Source: Marinitoga sp. 38H-ov (GTDB lineage: Bacteria > Thermotogota > Thermotogae > Petrotogales > Petrotogaceae). From it: 64,000 nucleotides of DNA. A program made the position numbers and the translations under genes. The stretch covers positions 62,001-126,000 of the forward strand of contig NZ_LNGH01000008.1 of NCBI RefSeq assembly GCF_011057715.1, in the 5' to 3' direction. The notes under the pieces are model-generated. The model saw only the letters and a program-made list of their open reading frames with translations. It did not search any database and was not told the DNA's origin. This document shows positions 25,801 to 33,378 of the stretch, piece by piece (positions within the stretch are counted from its first letter, which is position 1; every line of letters starts with the position of its first letter).

Positions 25801-26516
25801 CTAAAGAAATTGGAGGAAAATTAGTAAAAACATTTGAAGATCCTATAGGAGATGAAGATGGCCCTGGTGGTTATAAATATCCAAAAGATGGTGCTTTTGA
25901 ACCATATAAAGGATTATGGGATATTGAATGGGTAAAAGTATTTGATGCTGATGATTCATTTGTGTTTAAATTTAAATTTGGTGAAGTGACAAACCCATGG
26001 GGAGCACCTAAAGGTTTTTCACATCAATTAATAAATATTTATTTAGATACTAAAGATGGTGGTTTAACAAAAACATATAAAGATGGTGCCAGAGTGCAAT
26101 TTGATAATAATCATCCTTGGGATTATTTTATAAAAGTTGCTGGATGGCCAAGCTATGGTCAATTATTAGCAACATCTGATGAACAAGAATTACCTGAAGG
26201 TGTTCAAGTAGAAGCTGATCCAGGAGAAAAAATAATAACTGTTATTGTTATGAAGAAATTTATTGATTTAAGTAGTAATAAGATTTATGCATATTTCATG
26301 GTAGGTTCTCAAGATGGATATGGTGCTGATAACTTTAGAGCAGTAACTCCAGAAGAAACACAATGGACACTTGGCGGATATCCTGAAGATGCTGGAGATT
26401 TTGGACCTTATGTTTTAGATATTGTTGTACCAGAAGGTTATAATCAATATGATGTTTTATCTTCTTATAATAATACTGAATACGCAACATTGGTTCCTGT
26501 AGAGATTGAATTTTAA
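22803..26516 (+). CDS. GH57 alpha-glucan hydrolase lipoprotein (amylopullulanase-like)
   Basis: A 1237-residue lipoprotein (lipobox FISC, Cys20). Two tandem starch-binding-like modules at about 44-128 and 156-238 share YIVGxFNDW and EYKYTRGNW motifs and look like a recent duplication. The GH57 domain follows (about 292-790): HHHQP (299-303), GMWPSEQ with nucleophile Glu534, and ALDGEN with the general acid Asp638. The C-terminal part (about 830-1237) contains a DOMON-like module and a glucodextranase C-terminal-like domain (IGDEDGPGGYKYP, WDYFIKVAGWPSYGQ). It should cut alpha-1,4 and/or alpha-1,6 glucans at the cell surface. The exact specificity (amylopullulanase versus alpha-amylase) is inferred from the architecture. 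Confidence 0.9.
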   Translation: MRKLVFIVLTALLSILFISCGAQQTTSTNEIPAVSENLNETSLITLTFKVNLPSNTPKDENIYIVGSFNDWNPGDEKYILTRNGNIGEITLSVEKDAEIEYKYTRGNWGTVEKDENGGEINNRKVIADENKIIADEVKSWADIPAEIKTKAQPGEKAIVTFIVTLPTNTPSSDDIYIVGNFNDWDPGQLVMERSGNKATFKLETEVGKRLEYKYTRGNWDTVEKDEKGEELSNRVVIVEDIDQTQEDNVASWRDIPPQSSTEDTAEIENITENSVENFLSKIPKGDDNKEPLKVAIVWHHHQPSYKIPGDLNAEMPWVRAHAINDYPYMADLVDKYLTSGSVTFNITPVLLIQLMDYVNNNAKDKYLELSLKDNLTDEEKEFVKWHFFDINSQFIDSHPRYAELREKRDKNIEFTEQDWLDLKVAWNLYWINNEYINSDLKLKSLVEKDKNYTKEDLEYVISVHYKLMSEIVEKYKKLWDEGKIELTTTPYYHPILPLLVDMGWPEDAEAQIRRGLEYFTSIFERKPLGMWPSEQAVSTPLVPMFTDNDIKWIITDKQILQKAGVNTGDPHQLYKPYRVTVDGKSLVVFFRDTDLSDRIGFKYSTMSKENAVKDFLSTLHNIQKMNDEGNMVVTVALDGENAWEHYPNNGNDFRKLFYQALSNDPYIELVTPNEYIESYGVSNEINQLPKGSWVGGSLDTWYGEKEENEGWERLSQARKALMDNKDKMTEEEFKKALDILYAAEGSDWFWWYGSDQDAGNNEVLFDMHFKKLLVQLYRKAGISEDKIPGYLFIANKKPSVASKGNIGKVEITLDGIVDNIEMEKSGYYLDDDSGVMYKEGDLIAGFYVGRDNSNIYVAVELKKSIDELAGKPYKLELYTDMPGANKLNTRTAYSKTGEEITDLGFALAKRFSFNIGKYPDSKDLYYYNASGTERWMIAGKSSEYIAINGNIVEFKIPYDLIGIKSGNEFNLAVVMAYTEKNNSSDVDFAPNAGPVHIMIPKEIGGKLVKTFEDPIGDEDGPGGYKYPKDGAFEPYKGLWDIEWVKVFDADDSFVFKFKFGEVTNPWGAPKGFSHQLINIYLDTKDGGLTKTYKDGARVQFDNNHPWDYFIKVAGWPSYGQLLATSDEQELPEGVQVEADPGEKIITVIVMKKFIDLSSNKIYAYFMVGSQDGYGADNFRAVTPEETQWTLGGYPEDAGDFGPYVLDIVVPEGYNQYDVLSSYNNTEYATLVPVEIEF

Positions 26517-26539
26517 TCCCCTTCTTAAAGAAGGGGATT
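26515..26539 (+). terminator. Hairpin between GH57 and DUF362 genes
   Basis: 9-bp stem AATCCCCTT (26515-26523) / AAGGGGATT (26531-26539), seven-base loop, spanning both convergent stop codons. The T tract is weak on both strands (TTTATATTT on plus). Confidence 0.65.
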
Positions 26540-27651
26540 TATATTTCTATTAATTCATATTCTTTTGTTCCAAGACCTATTTTTTCTGCATGATTTAATC
26601 CTGCTTCCCAATCAGCATTTGGATGTACAAATTTAAATTTATCTTCACCAACAAAATCATGTGAATGATCTTTGTATATCTTACTTCCTGGTAAAGCTGG
26701 AGCATTTTTTATTAAATCAACACTTGCCATATCAAGAGCAACAGGATCAAATGATGCAGCAATACCAATATCAGGAACTAGTGGATAATCGTTATTTGAC
26801 CAACAATCACAATCAGGTGATACATTCATTATAAAATTAATATAAAATGCTGGTTTATCTTTAACAATTGCATATGTATATTCTGCTATTTTTTTATTCA
26901 TTATTTCAGATGATTCATCCCATATTACTTGAGCTGCATTATATTGACAAACAGCTACACATTGTCCGCATCCTACACATTTATCATAATCTATATATGC
27001 AATTTTTTCCTCATTTAAATGAATAGCATCATGAGCACAGTTTTTTACACAAATTCCGCATCCCACACAGTTTTTTTCTACAATTTTAGGTTGAGATGTT
27101 GAATGTAATTCTAATTTTCCTCCTCTAGATGCTGCTCCCATTCCTAAATTCTTTAAAGTTCCACCAAAACCAGCTTGTTCATGACCTTTAAAATGTGTCA
27201 TAGCTATAATTATGTCACTATCTGCAACCGCATTCCCTATTTTTGCAGTTTTACAATATTCCAAATTAATTGGTATTTCAGTATAATCTGTACCTTTTAA
27301 ACCATCAGCAATTATAACATGACAACCTGTTGTTAACGGATTAAACCCATTTTCATACGCACTTTGTAAATGATCAATTGCATTATGTCTTCTTCCTGAA
27401 TATAATGTATTGGCATCAGTTAAAAATGGTTTCCCACCTAATTCCTTTATTATTTTTACTATTCTTGCTGCATAATTCGGCCTGATATATGCTAAATTCC
27501 CAGGTTCTCCAAAATGAATTTTTATCGCTACGTACTTATTATTAAAATCTATGCTTTCAATTCCCGCTTTTTTTACTAATCTTTCTAACTTGTCTAACAA
27601 ATTCATACCAGGTTTTGTCCTTAAATTAGTAAAATAAACTTTTGATGGCAT
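26539..27651 (-). CDS. DUF362 iron-sulfur protein with two [4Fe-4S] motifs
   Basis: A 370-residue DUF362-family protein. The N-terminal half has the family pattern (VAIKIHFGEPGN, LTDANTLYSGRR, MTHFKGHEQAGFGGTLKNLGMG). Two ferredoxin motifs follow: CVGCGICVKNC and CVGCGQCVAVC, each with a downstream Cys-Pro-like site, for two [4Fe-4S] clusters. The C-terminal region contains SPDCDCW and ends with HAEKIGLG. It is probably a soluble electron-transfer protein. The function of the family is not established. RBS AAGGAGGAG; transcribed alone, divergent from the DMT exporter. Confidence 0.88.
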   Translation of the reverse strand: MPSKVYFTNLRTKPGMNLLDKLERLVKKAGIESIDFNNKYVAIKIHFGEPGNLAYIRPNYAARIVKIIKELGGKPFLTDANTLYSGRRHNAIDHLQSAYENGFNPLTTGCHVIIADGLKGTDYTEIPINLEYCKTAKIGNAVADSDIIIAMTHFKGHEQAGFGGTLKNLGMGAASRGGKLELHSTSQPKIVEKNCVGCGICVKNCAHDAIHLNEEKIAYIDYDKCVGCGQCVAVCQYNAAQVIWDESSEIMNKKIAEYTYAIVKDKPAFYINFIMNVSPDCDCWSNNDYPLVPDIGIAASFDPVALDMASVDLIKNAPALPGSKIYKDHSHDFVGEDKFKFVHPNADWEAGLNHAEKIGLGTKEYELIEI

Positions 27652-27684
27652 AAAAACTCCTCCTTAAAAAAGTTCTTTTTACTA

Positions 27685-27693
27685 ATTATATCA
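27685..27693 (-). promoter_or_regulatory. Extended -10 of the DUF362 gene
   Basis: TGATATAAT on the minus strand, 34 bases upstream of the ATG at 27651. It abuts the -35 of the divergent DMT gene. Confidence 0.55.
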
Positions 27694-27695
27694 TA

Positions 27696-27724
27696 TTTAC
27701 TAATAAAAAAAAATGTGATAAAAT
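27696..27724 (+). promoter_or_regulatory. Promoter of the DMT exporter gene
   Basis: TTTACT (27696-27701), 17-base spacer, TAAAAT (27719-27724) preceded by TG (extended -10). Confidence 0.6.
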
Positions 27725-27756
27725 AATCAAGAATGAAAATTGATAGGGGGGATTAA

Positions 27757-28587
27757 ATGTTAAGAGCATATTTTTTTCTAATACTAGTAACATTTATATG
27801 GGGTAGCACTTTCCCACTAGTTAAAGTGACTGTTGGTGGTGATGATGTTTATATATTTCTTGCATTAAGATTTGCAATTGCATCATTATTATCTTTTATT
27901 ATTTGGAAAAAACAAAACTTTAAATATGGTGTAATTATAGGTTTATTCATAGCACTAGGGTTTATTACACAAACTATAGGTTTAACATTAACTACAGCAT
28001 CTAAAAGTGGTTTTATTACTTCTTTATATATTATATTAACTCCATTATTTTCATTTTTAGTAGAAAAAGAAAAGCCTCATATAAACCATATAATAGCATT
28101 ACCTCTAGCTGCAATAGGTTCATATTTCTTGTCTGGTGGCATTAATGGTATTAATTTAGGAGATATTTTAACCTTTATCTGTGCTATAGCATTTGCATTA
28201 TCAATGGTATATATTACAAAATATTCTAAAATTGTAGAAGAAACTTCATTATTAGGTTATCAATTTTTAATTGTTGCTTTATTAAATGGCGCATTGGCTT
28301 TTACAAAACCAATTAATATTACGCTTCCAATGGTTGGAACTGCAATATTTACTGCAGTATTTGCTTCAACATTAGCAACATTAATTCAACTAAAATATCA
28401 AAAGGTTGTTTCTACAAATACAACAGCATTTATTTTTGTGGGAGAACCTATATTTGCAATGTTATCCGCATATATTTTTCTAAAAGAAACTATGACTACT
28501 CAACAAATAATTGGTGCTTTAATACTACTGTCTGCATTAATAATTGCATCGGTTCGATTTGGAATTAAAGAATTTAGAGAAATGTAA
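27757..28587 (+). CDS. EamA/DMT-family transporter
   Basis: 276 residues with about ten membrane helices in two EamA repeats. The first starts YFFLILVTFIWGSTFPLVK; the second contains ATLIQLKYQKVVSTNTTAFIFVGEPIFAMLSAYIFLKET, a typical EamA signature. The family exports amino acids, metabolites or drugs; no substrate can be read from the sequence. RBS GGGGGGA. Single-gene unit with its own promoter and terminator. Confidence 0.92.
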   Translation: MLRAYFFLILVTFIWGSTFPLVKVTVGGDDVYIFLALRFAIASLLSFIIWKKQNFKYGVIIGLFIALGFITQTIGLTLTTASKSGFITSLYIILTPLFSFLVEKEKPHINHIIALPLAAIGSYFLSGGINGINLGDILTFICAIAFALSMVYITKYSKIVEETSLLGYQFLIVALLNGALAFTKPINITLPMVGTAIFTAVFASTLATLIQLKYQKVVSTNTTAFIFVGEPIFAMLSAYIFLKETMTTQQIIGALILLSALIIASVRFGIKEFREM

Positions 28588-28591
28588 AATC

Positions 28592-28615
28592 GAGACCTCA
28601 AAAGGTCTCAATTTT
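28592..28615 (+). terminator. Terminator after the DMT exporter gene
   Basis: 7-bp stem GAGACCT / AGGTCTC with loop CAAA (28592-28609), then AATTTTCT. Confidence 0.8.
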
Positions 28616-28667
28616 CTATAAATATGCATAAATTATTATCATAATAATTAATATAAAAGGATAAATT

Positions 28668-29219
28668 TTATAATCTCATAATGTTTTTTTGATATTTTTC
28701 AATATTAAGTATCTTTGCATTTTTGTTTTCATCATAATTTATTTCTATATAATATATTCCTTCTTTTTCATATAAATAAGGTATAATCTGTTTATCAATA
28801 TTTGTCAAGTTTTCTTCTAAAAGCTTATCTTTTTTAACCCATTTTAAAATTCCTTCATTACAATAATTTAATTTTTGTTTATTTATTTTTCCAAGAAAAA
28901 TAAATAAAATCCAGTTATAATGCTCTGGCCCTTCTTCAGATGTAAAAACTTTTAAAGTTAAATCATTTAGTATAAACCCTGTTTCTTCCAAAAATTCTCT
29001 TTTAATTGCTTGAATAATATCTTCATTTTTTTCTACTTTCCCACCTGGCGGAACTAATTTACCTGCAAATGGTTCTTTTATTCTTTCAAGCATTAGAATT
29101 TCATTTTCTTCATTTTCAGCATAACACATTACAGCTATTTTTTGATTATAATTTTTAAATAATCTACTTATATCAAAACTTATTTTTTCTTTTTCAAAAA
29201 AACTTTTTATATTTTCCAT
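28668..29219 (-). CDS. Nudix hydrolase
   Basis: About 183 residues; start at the ATG at 29217-29219 after AAAGGCGG. The Nudix box is complete (GGKVEKNEDIIQAIKREF then LEETGF, matching Gx5Ex7REUxEExGU). The segment before it, MLERIKEPFAGKLVPPGGK, resembles the 8-oxo-dGTP diphosphatase (MutT-like) subgroup. About 30 N-terminal residues precede the fold. Substrate uncertain. An extended -10 in front suggests its own promoter. Confidence 0.9.
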   Translation of the reverse strand: MENIKSFFEKEKISFDISRLFKNYNQKIAVMCYAENEENEILMLERIKEPFAGKLVPPGGKVEKNEDIIQAIKREFLEETGFILNDLTLKVFTSEEGPEHYNWILFIFLGKINKQKLNYCNEGILKWVKKDKLLEENLTNIDKQIIPYLYEKEGIYYIEINYDENKNAKILNIEKYQKNIMRL

Positions 29220-29240
29220 TTCAACACCGCCTTTCATTAT

Positions 29241-29249
29241 ATTTTATCA
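29241..29249 (-). promoter_or_regulatory. Extended -10 of the Nudix gene
   Basis: TGATAAAAT on the minus strand, directly after the ABC ATPase stop; the 5' untranslated region would be only about 15 bases. Confidence 0.5.
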
Positions 29250-29251
29250 TA

Positions 29252-29923
29252 TTAGGCGGCTATACATCCATTTTCTATTCTTATTATTTTTTGAGAAAAT
29301 TTAGAAACTACTAATGTATTATGAGATATCATTAATGTTGTAATATTAAACTCCTTATTTATTCTTATTGTTAATTCCATAATCTTTTCTGTAGCTTTTG
29401 GATCTAATGCCGCAGTGTGTTCGTCTAATAATAACAATTTAGGTTTTGATATTGTAGCTAATATCAATGCCAATGCTTGTTTTTGCCCTCCTGATAACTC
29501 TTTTACTTTAGTATTTAATCTATTTTCTAATCCCATATTTAATGAAGATAATAGTTCTAAAGTAGGCAATTTACCAAATTTTAGAAATCTCATACCCTTT
29601 TTTGCTCCAAGAATTAGATTTTCTCTTATTGTTAAATCTGGGAAAACTCCCATATCTGGGTTTTGATATACAATACTAATTAACTTAGATAATTGAAAAG
29701 GCGTCTTATTTGTTACATCAACATTATTTATATAATATTTCCCGCTATTTGGTTTTACCAAACCCATTAATACTTTAAACAATGTTGTTTTTCCTGCACC
29801 GTTTGACCCTATTATAGTAACAAAATCTCCTTCATTTATTTTTAAACTAAAATTATTTAAGCCAATTTTTTCATTACTTTCTCCTTTGTTGTAAATGACA
29901 GTGATATTTTCGAGTTCAACCAT
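29252..29923 (-). CDS. ABC transporter ATPase (aromatic amino acid importer-like)
   Basis: 223 residues: Walker A GSNGAGKTT, Q-loop VYQNPDMG, signature LSGGQKQ, Walker B LLLLDEHTAALDP, H-loop SHN. It belongs to the subgroup paired with PF04392 binding proteins and LivH-like permeases (the TrpZ position). RBS GGAGGTG. Its first 67 bases overlap the 3' end of the permease gene, an unusually long overlap. Confidence 0.92.
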   Translation of the reverse strand: MVELENITVIYNKGESNEKIGLNNFSLKINEGDFVTIIGSNGAGKTTLFKVLMGLVKPNSGKYYINNVDVTNKTPFQLSKLISIVYQNPDMGVFPDLTIRENLILGAKKGMRFLKFGKLPTLELLSSLNMGLENRLNTKVKELSGGQKQALALILATISKPKLLLLDEHTAALDPKATEKIMELTIRINKEFNITTLMISHNTLVVSKFSQKIIRIENGCIAA

Positions 29924-30849
29924 TTTTTCACCTCCATATTTCTCGTAGCTATAACGATGATAATAAATAATGCTGTTGCCATCTTTAAATCACTTGCTTT
30001 AAATCCTATATTATATCCATACTTAATAACCAAACTAATAACAATTTGATATAATATTCCACCAATTAATGGTGCTGGTATTTTAAAAAGAAAATCTTTT
30101 TTGAAAATTATTTCACCTAATATTACTGCAGCTAATCCTGTTACTAACATACCTTGCCCCATATTTACATCAACAAATCCTGCATACATAGAAAATAATC
30201 CACCACTAATTCCAGACAAAAAATTTCCTATAGTTAACCCTAAAACACTTAATATATTAGGGTTTACACCAAGAGATAATACGCCATGTTTATTTGTTCC
30301 AAATGCTCTTAATAATGTACCTAACTCTGTTTTTAAAAACAAATAATATAATAAAAAAATAATAAATACAAAAATTGATAATTTTAATAATGCATTTTCA
30401 GCAAAAGGATTTATAAAAATATTTTTGGATTTTTCTCCTAAAAGAATGTTATTTTCATTATTATCTAGCAAAAAATCCAATTTTGTTCCTGATAAACTTA
30501 TAGAAGATTCTTCAGAAACCTTTGGCAAAGACATATTAGGCCCATTCATAATTCTGATATTTATGGAATATAACATTATCATTACTAAAATACTAGCAAG
30601 TAAAGGATTAATCCTAGTTTTTGTATGGATTAATCCTGTTATAAACCCAGAAAAACCTGCTATTAAACCACCTATAATCAATGCTATTAGCCAATATATA
30701 TTATTATGCAATAGTAACACTGTAATAGCTCCACCAATTACATACGATCCATCTGTTGTTAAATCGGGAATATCGATAATTTTAAATGATGTAAAAACAC
30801 CTAAAGATAATATTGATAAAATCAATCCTTGTTTTATTATTTCTTCCAT
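29857..30849 (-). CDS. ABC transporter permease (LivH/TrpY-like)
   Basis: 330 residues with about eight membrane helices, of the BPD_transp_2 (branched-chain amino acid/ribose-type) permease family. Signature regions are IPDLTTDGSYVIGGAIT near the N-terminus and LGLTIGNFLSGISGGLFSMYAGFVDVNMGQGMLVTGLAAVILGE. About 65 extra residues with a polar segment lie around 115-165. RBS GAGGTGA overlaps the stop of the binding-protein gene. The C-terminal tail (about 22 residues) is coded in the overlap with the ATPase gene. Confidence 0.9.
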   Translation of the reverse strand: MEEIIKQGLILSILSLGVFTSFKIIDIPDLTTDGSYVIGGAITVLLLHNNIYWLIALIIGGLIAGFSGFITGLIHTKTRINPLLASILVMIMLYSINIRIMNGPNMSLPKVSEESSISLSGTKLDFLLDNNENNILLGEKSKNIFINPFAENALLKLSIFVFIIFLLYYLFLKTELGTLLRAFGTNKHGVLSLGVNPNILSVLGLTIGNFLSGISGGLFSMYAGFVDVNMGQGMLVTGLAAVILGEIIFKKDFLFKIPAPLIGGILYQIVISLVIKYGYNIGFKASDLKMATALFIIIVIATRNMEVKKWLNSKISLSFTTKEKVMKKLA

Positions 30850-30853
30850 AATA

Positions 30854-31789
30854 TCACCTCAACACTAAATCAGCAATTTCCAATAATGATTCAGGTATCT
30901 CTATGTTAAATTTTTTCGCAGATTTAATATTAATTAATAAATTTAATGCATTCATATCCATGGTTTTTGATTCTAATTCAGATATTTTTTTACCTTTGAT
31001 TATTTCATTTACAATTTTTCCTGTTTCAAGTCCTAAAGAGTAATAATCAAAACCAAAACCTATAACACTTTTTGCTTGTTTAGCTAATGCAATATCTCCT
31101 GAAATTGAAGGTATAGAATTACTATTTAATATGTCTGACACACTTTCTATTGTAGAAGCTAATAAGTTATCTGTAAAAATATACACAACATCAATATTTT
31201 TTATTTTTGTATTTAAAGAAGTTATCATCTCAGAAGAAGTTGTTCCAGGAATTTCTATAATATTTAATTTTAGATCTTTAGCAAATTTTTTAGATAATTC
31301 CAACAAAGTAATAGAATTTTGCTCTCCTGGATTAAATATTATCCCAACATTTTTAGCATTTGGATATACTTTTTTTAATAATGATAAATGTACATTAACA
31401 GGTAATAAATCACTTAATCCAACAACATTTCCTTCATTTTTACCAAATTTTTTTATTAACCCAGCACTAATTGGATCAGTGACAGCAGAAAACACAACTG
31501 GTTTATCTTTTATGGTATTTACAGCTGCTTGGGCACTTGGCGTTGTTATTGCAACAATAATATCTACTGAATTTTTAAATTCTTGTGCAATAGAAACAGC
31601 ATTTTGATATGAACCCTGTGCATTTTGAAAAACTATTTCGACATTAGAATTTTCCTCTTTAATAGTTTTTATAATCGCATCCTTAACCTGATTTAAAGCC
31701 GGATGATCCACAATTTGTGTAATACCAACTGTTAAAGAAAACCCTAAAGATACAAATAATACAAATAATGATAATAATGCCTTTTTCAT
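30854..31789 (-). CDS. ABC substrate-binding protein (TrpX-like, PF04392)
   Basis: 311 residues from the ATG at 31787-31789 with GGAGGTG upstream; a longer in-frame ORF would run back through the terminator and is not credible. A signal peptide (about 1-18) precedes VGITQIVDHPALNQVKDAI. Other family motifs are ITTPSAQAAVNTIKDKPVVFSAVTDPISAGLI and IGFGFDYYSLGLETGKIV. In Firmicutes such proteins bind tryptophan or tyrosine (TrpXYZ). The leader peptide upstream, with Tyr-Tyr-Trp-Tyr, supports an aromatic amino acid substrate. It starts an operon with the permease and ATPase genes. Confidence 0.88.
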   Translation of the reverse strand: MKKALLSLFVLFVSLGFSLTVGITQIVDHPALNQVKDAIIKTIKEENSNVEIVFQNAQGSYQNAVSIAQEFKNSVDIIVAITTPSAQAAVNTIKDKPVVFSAVTDPISAGLIKKFGKNEGNVVGLSDLLPVNVHLSLLKKVYPNAKNVGIIFNPGEQNSITLLELSKKFAKDLKLNIIEIPGTTSSEMITSLNTKIKNIDVVYIFTDNLLASTIESVSDILNSNSIPSISGDIALAKQAKSVIGFGFDYYSLGLETGKIVNEIIKGKKISELESKTMDMNALNLLINIKSAKKFNIEIPESLLEIADLVLR

Positions 31790-31847
31790 AATAACACCTC
31801 CAAATATATATTTTAAATATAGTTTTTTTAATATAATTTTTTGATAT

Positions 31848-31880
31848 AAAAAAAGTGGATGCCTAATTGGCATCCACTTT
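31848..31880 (-). terminator. Attenuator terminator before the aromatic ABC importer
   Basis: Minus-strand stem AAAGTGGATGCC (31880-31869) / GGCATCCACTTT (31863-31852), five-base loop, seven T (31854-31848). It lies about 60 bases before the binding-protein start, so it must be bypassed for expression. Confidence 0.93.
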
Positions 31881-31950
31881 AATTGACTTCCTTACCTATA
31901 AAATAACAAAAAAGGTATGGAGGTCATCTTGTGGATGCCCTTTCCATACC
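31869..31950 (-). promoter_or_regulatory. Alternative hairpins (anti-terminator and competitor) of the aromatic attenuator
   Basis: On the minus strand, GGCATCCAC at 31939-31931 is an exact second copy of the terminator's 3' arm and can pair with GTGGATGCC at 31877-31869 (9 bp), blocking the terminator. A competing hairpin GGTATGGA (31950-31943) / TCCATACC (31921-31914) holds that copy in its 21-base loop. Its left arm is made of the Trp-Tyr-Gly codons. Confidence 0.85.
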
Positions 31951-31999
31951 AATAATAGTTATTTAAATTTATATTTGATATTAATTTTTGTGTTACCAT
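31892..31999 (-). CDS. Aromatic leader peptide (35 codons, Tyr-Tyr-Trp-Tyr)
   Basis: A short frame with RBS GAGGTG six bases before its ATG (31999-31997) and TAA at 31894-31892. It encodes 35 residues. Codons 15-18 (31957-31946) are Tyr-Tyr-Trp-Tyr, preceded by Asn-Asn; the tail has two Phe and one more Tyr. The Trp-Tyr-Gly codons form the left arm of a hairpin that competes with the antiterminator. Ribosome stalling at uncharged Tyr or Trp tRNA would free the antiterminator arm. The regulated genes look like an aromatic amino acid importer, so control matches function. Confidence 0.85.
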   Translation of the reverse strand: MVTQKLISNINLNNYYWYGKGIHKMTSIPFLLFYR

Positions 32000-32027
32000 A
32001 TTAAACACCTCGTAATATTTTTTATTT

Positions 32028-32056
32028 ATTTTATCATATTAATTTTGAAAAGTCAA
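32028..32056 (-). promoter_or_regulatory. Promoter of the aromatic attenuator
   Basis: TTGACT (minus strand 32056-32051), 17-base spacer, TAAAAT (32033-32028) with TG one base before (extended -10). The -35 box contains the gltS stop codon TGA. Confidence 0.85.
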
Positions 32057-33378
32057 GTATTTTTTGGTTTTCTAAAGAAAATTAAGAATAACAAAAAATT
32101 ATAGGCTATCATTAATCCTAATCCATAGAAATTATAAATTATTTTTCCAGATGTTAAATATAATGCTGGTAAATTTAAAATTGCTATTAATGGAAATCCT
32201 ATCATTAATGAAATTCCGCTTCCAAATATTAAATTTTCAGCAGCACCAGATTCTAAAGCAGGATCAACTTCTCTTAATAATGCCATAGCTGTAGATATGG
32301 TTCCTGTGAGCATTCCAAAAAATGCTATTCTATTTTCTATTTCATTTTTTATTATTATTTTCTTAGTTAAAAGCATTACATAAAAATATGTTGATATTCC
32401 TGCAAATAGAGTAACAAAGAATATTGGCCAAAAGTATTCTCTAATTCTTGCTAATGATACCGCGCTAATTGATGCAGCAACCATAAAATCAAAAACAGCT
32501 CCTGAAATTCTTTGTAATAAAAAGTTGTTTATGTAATTTTCTTTAGCTATTTCTTTTTCTCTTAATTTTACATATATATTTCTAAATATCATAGCTATAA
32601 TAGCCCCAAATACAAAATGAAATCCCCATAAAACTGTGCCAAAAGTATGCCCAAGACTCCCTAATGTATTTAAATATTCAGTCGATATTTTAATTAAAAA
32701 ATAAGTAATTGAATAAACTATTCCTATTAAAACAAATTGTATAGTTAATCCGTCCATATCTGAAAATTCATAATCTTTTACAACTAATTCTTTCTTATGA
32801 ACAATTATCTTTGATTTATCTTTTTTCCATTTAGCTAATAATATATTTAAAATTATCAGTCCACCTATTGTTGCCCAACCAAACCCCGCAGCAGCCACGG
32901 ATAAACCGACTGCACTTCCATTATTTAAACCTAATAATTGCCATTGAGAACCTATTGAAAATGCTTGGCCTGGTCCTTGACCAAAACCTAGCGGAACAAT
33001 AAACCCAATTGGAATAGGTGTGGTTTTGTCAAATAAGTAAAACAAGCTGGCAATTGATACTCCTAATATACCTTGAAATAAATATGTGGAAACTATTATA
33101 AACCCTGCTTTACCATATTTACCTTTACTTTCAACATTTCTAAGAGCTAAAGCTATAAATCCAATAGCCATCAAATGATATATAATTCTTCCCAATCCAT
33201 CAATATCCAAATCTATCAAATGAAGCAAATTTGGTCCCATTAAAAAACCTATAAATCCTGCAAGGATAGAATTTGGAATAATAAATTTTTGCAATGCTGG
33301 TATAAATCTTTTTAATAATATAGCAATTCCAAAGAAAATGGAAATCCAAAAAAAATCATCAACCATCGATATGTACAT
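32053..33378 (-). CDS. gltS: GltS-family sodium/glutamate symporter
   Basis: 441 residues from the ATG at 33376-33378, eight bases after AGGAG; a further ATG nine bases upstream is less well placed. About ten membrane helices with the family motifs FIGFLMGPNLL, IPIGFIVPLGFGQGPGQAFSIG (first re-entrant loop) and FGMLTGTISTAMALLREVDP with GAAENLIFGSG (second). Likely a Na+-coupled glutamate transporter. Its first 20 bases overlap the upstream acyltransferase gene. Confidence 0.9.
   Translation of the reverse strand: MYISMVDDFFWISIFFGIAILLKRFIPALQKFIIPNSILAGFIGFLMGPNLLHLIDLDIDGLGRIIYHLMAIGFIALALRNVESKGKYGKAGFIIVSTYLFQGILGVSIASLFYLFDKTTPIPIGFIVPLGFGQGPGQAFSIGSQWQLLGLNNGSAVGLSVAAAGFGWATIGGLIILNILLAKWKKDKSKIIVHKKELVVKDYEFSDMDGLTIQFVLIGIVYSITYFLIKISTEYLNTLGSLGHTFGTVLWGFHFVFGAIIAMIFRNIYVKLREKEIAKENYINNFLLQRISGAVFDFMVAASISAVSLARIREYFWPIFFVTLFAGISTYFYVMLLTKKIIIKNEIENRIAFFGMLTGTISTAMALLREVDPALESGAAENLIFGSGISLMIGFPLIAILNLPALYLTSGKIIYNFYGLGLMIAYNFLLFLIFFRKPKNT

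Noticed and set aside
30425-30868. 147-codon plus-strand frame inside the ABC permease gene
   Set aside because: Antisense shadow of a conserved membrane protein, no RBS and no family resemblance.
31790-31873. N-terminal extension of the aromatic binding protein
   Set aside because: The longer frame runs through the attenuator terminator and places the signal peptide internally; the ATG at 31789 has a perfect RBS.
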